Of a DNA stretch of 64,000 bases, positions 56,983-64,000 are shown piece by piece. The notes beneath the pieces are model-generated. The model worked only from the letters and a program-made list of their open reading frames with translations. It was not told the DNA's origin and ran no database searches. The first letter of the stretch is position 1; every line of letters begins with the position of its first letter. The stretch is from Vanrija pseudolonga (taxonomy: Eukaryota; Basidiomycota; Tremellomycetes; Trichosporonales; Trichosporonaceae), in contig NC_085850.1 in the NCBI RefSeq assembly GCF_020906515.1, positions 620,001-684,000 of the forward strand, read 5' to 3'. The position numbers and the translations under genes were made by a program.

Positions 56983-58552
56983 ATGAGCATCCTATCATGG
57001 TTCTCATGGGTGCGCAGCTACCTTGTGGAGCGAGGAAGGCGCTGACACTCTCCCAGTCTAAACCCACAGACTTTGAGACCGTCCTCTCCGAGCTTGCCAG
57101 CCAGATCGCCGAGGCCAAGCTCTCCCTCTCAGAGATCCGGCTCCGCGAGCGCCGATACATCCTCCTCGTCACTTCGTACAGCGTCACACTATGGGCGGTG
57201 TGGACTGGACTGTGGTTCGTTGGCATGCTTCCTTGGTGGCTGCTGGGCTGGAGGCCCGGGTCGACAAAGGCGGACGTGGCCGGTCTTGCTGGTGTTGTCG
57301 CCGGCCCTATTCTGTAAGTCATATCCAGGGGGTAATACGAGCTGACCACCAGCATCTGGGCACTGAACCGGATCGTCTCGTACGTCTTTGGACGCCAGCG
57401 TACTCGTGAAGGTGGGTGTAATCGCTCACCGTGGCCTGACCCATCAAAGAGAACCACCTTCGGTCGCTCCTCAAGAAGCAGCGAGCGCAGATCGACGAGA
57501 TCAAGAAGATTACAAACTATGACTCGACTCGCAAGCTCATCGAGCAGTATGACACGGGTGTGATCCCGGCGGTGAGCCGAGACTTGGCTCGAATGAGCTG
57601 ACATCCAGACTCCGCAGCGCCCTGGTCAGCCCGGACCCCAGACCCCACAGCGCCCTTCGCCTCAGACCCCCACGCGTCCTGGTGGCGAGCTCGGCTCTCC
57701 GCTGCCTGACGGCACTCCAGGTGCTCCGCAAGGCGGCGATGACCAAGACGGCCCTGGTGCTCCAGGCGCGCCGGGTACGCCCAGAGCTCCGGGCCACCTT
57801 GTCGGTGCCGGCGGTACCCCCGGTCGTGCGTTGCCCTCAGCTTCTCCAGCTGACACATCACAGTGGCTCCTAGCACACCTGTACCCGTCCCCCATGGCAT
57901 CTCCGCCGAGCAGGCGGCCTTCATCCGCATGCAAATGCAGAACATCCAGCCCGTCCTACCTACGCCTGAGAAGAAGTGGTACGACCGTCTGGCCGACTCG
58001 ATTCTGGGCGATGATCCCAGTGAGTATGGCGTGGCTCTAGCTTCCGCAAGGCTAATCGATGTTTCAGCGCAAGCGCCTCAGAACAAGTACGCCCTTGTCT
58101 GCGCCGAGTGCTTCACACACAACGGATTGATCGGCAGCAAGTACGAATGGGAGCGAATGCGTGAGTCGGGCTTTCTTTGTTGTTAACGCGGTACTAACCC
58201 TCGTGCAGAATGGATTTGCCCTCGTAAGTCTGCAGCCCCTCACATGAGCTGACCCCCAGGCTGCAAGCATCTCAACCCGGCACCCTTGAGCCGCGCGCAG
58301 GCAGAGCTCACAGGCGTCGAGCTGCCAGAGCCCGAGACGCCATCCAAGCCGCCGCCCGTGGCGCTGCCGGTTACGCCCACCGGCACGCCAGGGCACCTTC
58401 GTGCGTCACCACGCCCCCGAAGGCAGTTGGGCGAGCGCAAGGCTGCGCCGAGACTGTCACGTCTGGGCAACGAAGTGTTCTCTGCCGACGACATTGGCGA
58501 GGACGAGGGCGGCGATTCGTTTGACGATGATGCGATGGAGGTGGACAAGTAG
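56983..58552 (+). CDS. LNP1: Lunapark homolog, ER junction protein
   Basis: Lunapark stabilises three-way junctions of the ER network. Nine exons (56983-57009, 57057-57313, 57353-57411, 57450-57571, 57609-~57804, 57864-58019, 58068-58160, 58209-58223, 58260-58552) give about 405 residues. A coiled coil (FETVLSELASQIAEAKLSLS) precedes a hairpin of two membrane segments (YSVTLWAVWTGLWFVGMLPW and AGLAGVVAGPILIWALNRIV). A second coiled coil (SLLKKQRAQIDEIKKI) and a Pro/Gly-rich linker follow. The C-terminal zinc ribbon has CAEC and CPRC knuckles with the GLIGSKYEW spacer. Exon 8 is a 15-nt microexon supplying QWICP. The donor of intron 5 is uncertain: 57805, 57814 or 57823 all keep the frame. Confidence 0.9.
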
Positions 58553-60378
58553 GAGAGGTACTCGTCTTTATGTCATTATGATGATTTTAGAACTGTTTCC
58601 GACGGTTCGGCCAATGTTTGGCTCTCGGGAGAGTCCGATTCATGGCTAGCTCGGATAGACGAGAAAGCGTCGCAAGGCCGCGAGGTGGGTGGCCGCGGGT
58701 GGCCGCACATGGTGATATGTTAGCGCGGAATGGCGTTATAGTGGGGTGAGTGGGCGCGCGGGGGTGGCTGGTGGCTAGTGGCCGGCGGGTCTGGGTCTGG
58801 GTCTGGCCCAGCAGCGACCGCAGCAGCGAGTAGCGGGCCTCGTCGCTTTAGAGGCGACTTGTGCACACATCGGCGCTCATGCCGTGCCCGATATCGCGGC
58901 AGTTGTCGGCGTCCAGAGATGGTGTGCGAACAAGAACGACGGCGGTGGCCACTCGTTTCTTTCGCCACACGGTTCGTGCATTCCGACTACCTCGTCAACA
59001 GCACGCACGGCACGATCGCAGCATAAAGGCATAAAGCTAATCCTCCATCCGAAAGCTAATCGATCAAGTACTGCCGTAAGGTGCAGTGGCACGGGTCGAT
59101 GTGCAGTTCCGGTCTTGGCGGCAATGCGCTCGCGAAACCGAAACGAAACCGAACAGCGAAGGCATTCCGCCTAGGACAGCACGGCAGCGGCTCGGCACAT
59201 CAGTGTGCCACCAATGCCATTGAGTGACGGACGAGCGCGAGAAAGAGAGACGCAGCCTTGTCGGCGACTCGTGAGCCGACCGCCGAGAGGCGCCAGCTGG
59301 CTAGCTAGCTAGCCAGGGTGACTGCCTCGTTGTTACTCCGACATGAGCCGACCGGGCCCACGGGTCGAGCGATTACCTAGGTGCCCGCCGACCCACGCCT
59401 GCAGCACTTACGCTCTCGCTGAGCTCGCGAGAATCTGCCTACCCAACGGCCAACCACGCCGCATCGTTGTTCCGGTCGCTCGCCCAGCCGCCCGCTGTCG
59501 TCCAGTCAGATGCCGGCCTCGCATCTCGGGCGGGCGTTGCATCGTTGTCCTCGTCGTCGGGATAACGGGTCGTTAGGGAAGAAGCCGAACATGTTGTGCG
59601 GTCGGGCGCTTCTGGCTGGCTGGCTGCTGTCGGGCGGTCGAAAGGGGCAGGCGCAGGCAAGGAAGAGTAGGAACATCCGATTACATTCCCTGACAGACGA
59701 TGCGTGGTGCTGGGTCAAGGCCGCCTCCACGACGACGACGACGACGACGGCGAGGGATTAATGTGCGCTGTAGTTATCCCTATGGCCCCTACAGTATGCA
59801 TCGTATCGAGCAAGCAACGCCCGTTCTAATGCCTGCTTACCTGCTTGCCTGGCTCGATTCTCGGGTCGTGGCCGACAAATGCTTGGCCTCGCCGACGACT
59901 TGTACCGCACAGCGCCGATGGGAGAGCTGGGCTGAAGCGAAGTAGAAAGCAAAAAAGCCAAGCCGGGCTAAGTGACACCCCCCCCCCCGGCCCCGACACG
60001 ACTCTGGGCCTCTCGTCTCATACCCAGGGCCTTGGTCGCTGGCCTTGTCCCTCAATTTCGCCCCTCCGCCGCCGCCGCCGCCGCCGCCGCCTCCTGCCGC
60101 CCACCGCCTGACACTGCCTGCACACCTGACACCTGGCTGTCTGCTGCCCCCCCTCCAACGCCCCTCGCGAAAAGTGTGCAGTGCGGTGCCGTGCATGGTA
60201 CAGCGTGTAGCTTCGAGCCCAGCCAGCCAGCCAGCCAGCCAGCGACACCCAGTGACCGACGTTAATTCCCGCGACTCGCGCTTGTATGGGCAAAGGGCAA
60301 AGGGGCATTTTGTGCCGCCCGTCTGCTCTCCCCCCCCGCCGCCGCCTTTGCCCCTGTTCTTGCACTGTAACCTGCTGA

Positions 60379-60426
<48 letters not shown>

Positions 60427-60481
60427 CGTAGTGCGAAAGCAAGCAAGGGAGGCAGTAGACGGGCAATAGACTTTTGCCAGC

Positions 60482-60515
<34 letters not shown>

Positions 60516-60876
60516 CCTAGAGACGACTACCCACCGTAGTAGATGCTGTGAACAACACTGGGCCGCCCTACCACACCCATTTGCATCCACAACTACCCCT
60601 TCGCGACATCTACAACACCCACGAACACATCGCATCCGCGTCACTTCCCATCACTCTCCCTTGGCACGCGCACTCTCCTTGTCCCGCCACCGCTCCACGA
60701 CACGACACGCAGCCCCCGCTTTCCTGATAGAGCTGCCGTCGACGACGACAACATCCGCGGCGTGCGCACCGACTCGAGCGATCTTGCGCATCTCAACTTA
60801 ACCACGGCCGCCGTACAGGCCGCTTTCGCACCCACCACCCAACCCCTCACTCTCCCTTGAACACCAAAACACAGAC
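58553..60876. other. 2.3-kb gene-free region upstream of the bHLH gene
   Basis: No supportable gene lies here. The right half is C-rich on the bHLH-sense strand and includes a CCG run (60066-60091), C runs, and CCAG tetranucleotide arrays at 60221-60243, 60381-60426 and 60477-60514. Shorter CTGG runs occur at 59612-59627. Antisense open frames across the arrays (for example 59837-60466) are repeat products, not genes. Confidence 0.6.
60381..60514 (+). repeat. CCAG tetranucleotide arrays upstream of the bHLH gene
   Basis: One array of about 11 units (60381-60426) and a second of about 8-9 units (60477-60514) are separated by 50 bp. A third lies at 60221-60243. All read CCAG on the sense strand of the downstream gene. 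Confidence 0.85.
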
Positions 60877-63800
60877 ATGGCTACGAGCCCGTCGGTCCTC
60901 TCCCCCCCACAGACCCAGTACGCGCTCGACTTTCTCTCCCTCGCCGGCCTCGACAGCCATACCCCAAACCTCGGGGACATTGAATCGCCCTCGGCGTCAA
61001 TCGGTTTTGAGCAACAGTCTCAGCACCAGCCCGCGTCGTCGTCTTCTGCATCGCATCACGCCGCCGCCGTCGCTGCCGCAGCAGCTGCAGCCGCCGCCGC
61101 CGACGCCGAATACGACGTCCCACTAGACGACCCGTCTCCCATCAGCCTCGACTCGCGCCCAGTGAGCAATCCTGGTCGCAGCCGGAGCGCCGCGTCTCGT
61201 AGCAACAACGGCGCAGGAGGAGGCTCAAAGAAGTCGTCGTCTGCTCGGGGAAATCTCTCGGCTGCCAGCCCGATGGACGTCGACAACTCGACCACGAGCA
61301 ATGGAGGGGGCGGTTCTGGTCACGCCTCGGGCCATCTCGGCGGCGTCAGCTCTGGCCACAGCACGCCTGGAATCGAAGCAAACGACATTCTCAACGCCAA
61401 CCCCATGGAGATGAGCCCCGCCGTCTACGACGCCATCCAGGCGGGCATCTTACAACATCAGGTTGGTAGCACCACACCACATTCCACACACATACACCCC
61501 GCAATCAATGCACACGCAGTTGCTAACCTCGCTCCTCGCGCAGCTCGAGGCAATCCACATGCAGTCGCCCTTTACGGCCGCCCAGAACCCTACATCTCCC
61601 TACGGCGCAATGGCCCAAATGTTCCTCACGTCGCCACCCGACCACAGTCAACTTCCCGAACCTGCACAAAGTGGTCAGTTCTTTGACAGTCGCGGACACC
61701 GCAAGATTAGCGCCTCCCATGTGCTAGCTGGTGTTCTCACTCCGGGTGTGTACCGGCTGCAATCTGTCGATTGGAGAGCCCTATCGCTGACGGAACCCAG
61801 GCCCCAGTGGAGAGATGGCTCCAGAAATGCGCATGGACCTCATGAGTCCAATGCAGCTCGAGATGCTCGCCAGGGGCGAGTTTATTGAGGGCATGGACAA
61901 CGTGCGTACCGATGATGTGCTGGGCGCTGACGGAACAGTTCAACCCGGTCCCATTGCTATCTCCTGCGCTGTCCCATCACGCCGGCTCGAGCTACGCGTC
62001 GCCGGTCGCACAGGCTGCGTTTGGAACATCTGGTCAAGGCCACAGCGGCCAGGGTCAGCAACGGCATGACACTGTCAGTGCCAACCAGCATGCCCTTGAG
62101 CAGCTCCAGTTCCAGCAGCGCCAGTTCCAGGAACAGCTGGCATTGCTTCAGGAGCAGCAGCGGCAGCTCCAGGCTACCGCCGCGGCCGTCGCCGCTGCTT
62201 CTGGATCACCATACATGTCCCCCCAGCAGCAGCCTCACCAGCAGCAACAACAGCAGCAACACCGACCTGCCGTCACACCTGGTTCCGTGCCCACTGGTCA
62301 CCCAGGCAGCTCGGTCAATACCCCATCGCCTGGCGGCTACTTTTCACCACTTACCTCCCCCGCCCTTGAGCCAGCAGTGAGCCGCTCGGCCCACCTCCGG
62401 GCTGCCGCGGCGCATCTGTCTCCAGCATTGCATGCCCAATCACCACGTGGACCGCATCCTCTCTCCGCACTGTCTTCCCCTGCCCTCAACCCTGTCGGTT
62501 CGTCCGGCGGTGCCCAGCAGACCCTCTCACCTGCGCTCGCGCCTCAAACCGGCGGCGATGTCGCCGATCCCGACTACCTCTATGCTCTTCAGGGCATCCT
62601 CGCTGGGAACGGCGAGGCGCAGGGTGCGTACAATGGGTCGCCAGTTATCGGGCCTCCCAGCGCAATGCAGTCACCAGCATTTGGCCCAAGCGGCACCGGC
62701 CCCCACCGCGGGTCTCTGCCAGCCAAATCGCGCCCGTCGCCAATGATGAAGCCGACATCGCACCGTTCCCACGGCCGCGGTCCGTCCACATCGACCTCGG
62801 TGCCAACGTCTCCCATGGCTTTCAAGATTGCCCAGGGCGGAAAGGGCTATCTGCCTCCGGCCGCCATTGATCAGCGGGGTGTCCAGCAGATGCAGCAGCA
62901 ACAGCTCCAGCAGCAGCAGCAGCCAGGCAGCGCCGCGTCGACACCATCACCCGTTGACCTGGCTCAAATCATGCCACCCCCACCTGTGCCTGGTTCGACA
63001 AGCCGTCCAAAGACCCTCACGCCTATGACGCCAGCAAGTTTGATGAACCTGGGAAAAGCCGATGCAAAGGCAGAGCCGCAATCAGATTCCCGCCGCCAGC
63101 CGCCCCCGTCTGCCCCGCCAGTGCGTGCCGCAGCGAAACGCGCAACCGCAAGTATCGCCCCGGCCCCGCCAGCGCCCGCTGCTGCCAAGCGTGGTAGCCG
63201 ATTAGTTCCGTCTGGGGGCGCCGCTGCCACCAAGCGCGCACTAGCTATCCGGCCGCCCGGTGGCGTGGGTGTGCGTGCCGCCACAAAGGGTGCTGCGGCG
63301 GCTGCCGCCGCGGCTGCCACCAACGAGCCAGAGACGAGGAGAACGTCACACAAGGCGGCTGAACAAAAGCGTCGTGACAGTCTCAAGGCAGGGTTTGACG
63401 AGCTGCGATTGCTCTTGCCGCCTATCAACACTGAGGCCTTGGACCCCGAATCTGGCGAGCCAATCCCAGGTTCGTCTGCTCCTCGATTGCTACCAAAGTC
63501 GTCTCTTGTCCCGGACGACAACCCGAACCGTGGTGTGTCCAAGGTCGCGCTGCTCAAGTTCTCCAACGAGTACATTGTCCGACTACACGAAAAGGTGGAG
63601 AAGCGCGACGACTACATCGACAAGCTTCGGGACGAGATCCGACGACTACGCGGCCTCGGAGACCCTGCACTCGTCGATGACGAAATCCGCGGCGACGAGG
63701 GCGAGGACCTCCTCGACATGGACATGTTGGAGGGAGAGGAAGATGACCTGGGGGATGATGAAGAGGACGAGGAGGACGAGATGGAGGTGGACGAGTCGGC

Positions 63801-63933
63801 GTCGTCCAGGCGGGCGACGTCAAAGGCGGGCAAGTCGCCTGCGCTCCTGCCAACAAAACGGCCGGGCTTGTCCCGAAGTGCAAGCAGTAACACGAGCACA
63901 AAGTCGGGCAGGAGGGTGAGTGCGGCAGAGTAG
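60877..63933 (+). CDS. bHLH transcription regulator
   Basis: This is a predicted DNA-binding regulator. Exons 60877-61461, 61544-61745, 61801-61901 and 61939-63933 give 960 residues. The bHLH domain is near the C-terminus: the basic helix SHKAAEQKRRDSLKAGFDEL has H767, E771 and R775, the residues that read CACGTG-class E-boxes. It has Arg, not the Tyr of SREBP proteins. The loop is long, about 35 residues rich in Pro/Ser, before helix 2 (SKVALLKFSNEYIVRLHEKV), which continues into a coiled coil (KRDDYIDKLRDEIRRLRG). An acidic run (63694-63795) follows. The N-terminal 750 residues are Ser/Pro/Gln/Ala-rich, with poly-Ala and Gln tracts. I cannot assign an orthologue; the target pathway is unknown. 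Confidence 0.8.
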
Positions 63934-64000
63934 CGTCGGCCGCCAGGCTATAGAGCAATACCCCACGAGTGCGAGGCGAGGCGAGGCGCGACCACGACCG

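Noticed and set aside
59837-60644. Minus-strand open frames with Gly-Trp-Leu-Ala repeats
   Set aside because: These are translations of the CTGG strand of the tetranucleotide arrays, not proteins.

Overview
The window is nuclear DNA of a GC-rich basidiomycete yeast. Tremellomycetes, perhaps Trichosporonales, is my best guess from gene content and intron style; no species call is possible from sequence alone. Nearly every gene carries several very short introns (about 35-60 nt) with GTGAGT/GTAAGT donors and a CTGAC or CTAAC branch site a few bases before the acceptor. Gene order mixes strands and intergenic gaps are short. Every gene model below was spliced by hand, and the exon sums were checked for reading frame.

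Layout: CTR9 (partial, -) diverges from threonyl-tRNA synthetase (+), which converges on the nucleoporin SEH1 (-). COPII SEC24 (+) follows, with an N-terminal WW domain, then a small unknown protein (-), the tRNA m7G methyltransferase TRM8 (-) and the mitoribosomal mS38/COX24 (+). A tandem array of three GNAT acetyltransferases, HEM12, and KGD4 (-) come next. After a 2.3-kb gene-free gap lie an unrecognised small basic protein (+), EXO1 (-) and VPS68 (+). The core histone cluster follows: H2B (-) and H2A (+) divergent, then H3 (+) 1.7 kb on. Next come UTP7 (-), RSC9 (+), a Rid-family protein (+), an ArsB/citrate-type permease (-) and a glutamine-rich LisH (Flo8/Som1-like) regulator (-) with a 4-kb gene-free upstream region. 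The right end holds ATP synthase delta (-), UTP14 (+), the mitochondrial DNA polymerase MIP1 (-), Lunapark LNP1 (+), a second 2.3-kb gap and a bHLH regulator (+).

Most genes are housekeeping: transcription and chromatin (CTR9, RSC9, histones), ribosome assembly (UTP7, UTP14), membrane traffic (SEC24, VPS68, LNP1), nuclear pore or TOR control (SEH1), DNA metabolism (EXO1, MIP1) and mitochondria (mS38, KGD4, ATP16, MIP1, probable dual-targeted ThrRS). There is no sign of an operon-like cluster. No tRNA, rRNA, transposon, viral relic or CRISPR array was found.

The points most worth checking are: (1) a diverged tandem duplication of about 200 residues inside MIP1; (2) a WW domain at the N-terminus of SEC24, split by a stop-free 45-nt intron; (3) the GNAT array with conserved exon lengths and a GC-AG intron; (4) five CACGTG palindromes in the gap before H3, plus ACGCGT boxes in both histone promoters; (5) long pyrimidine-rich upstream regions with sense-strand CCAG repeats before both regulator genes.
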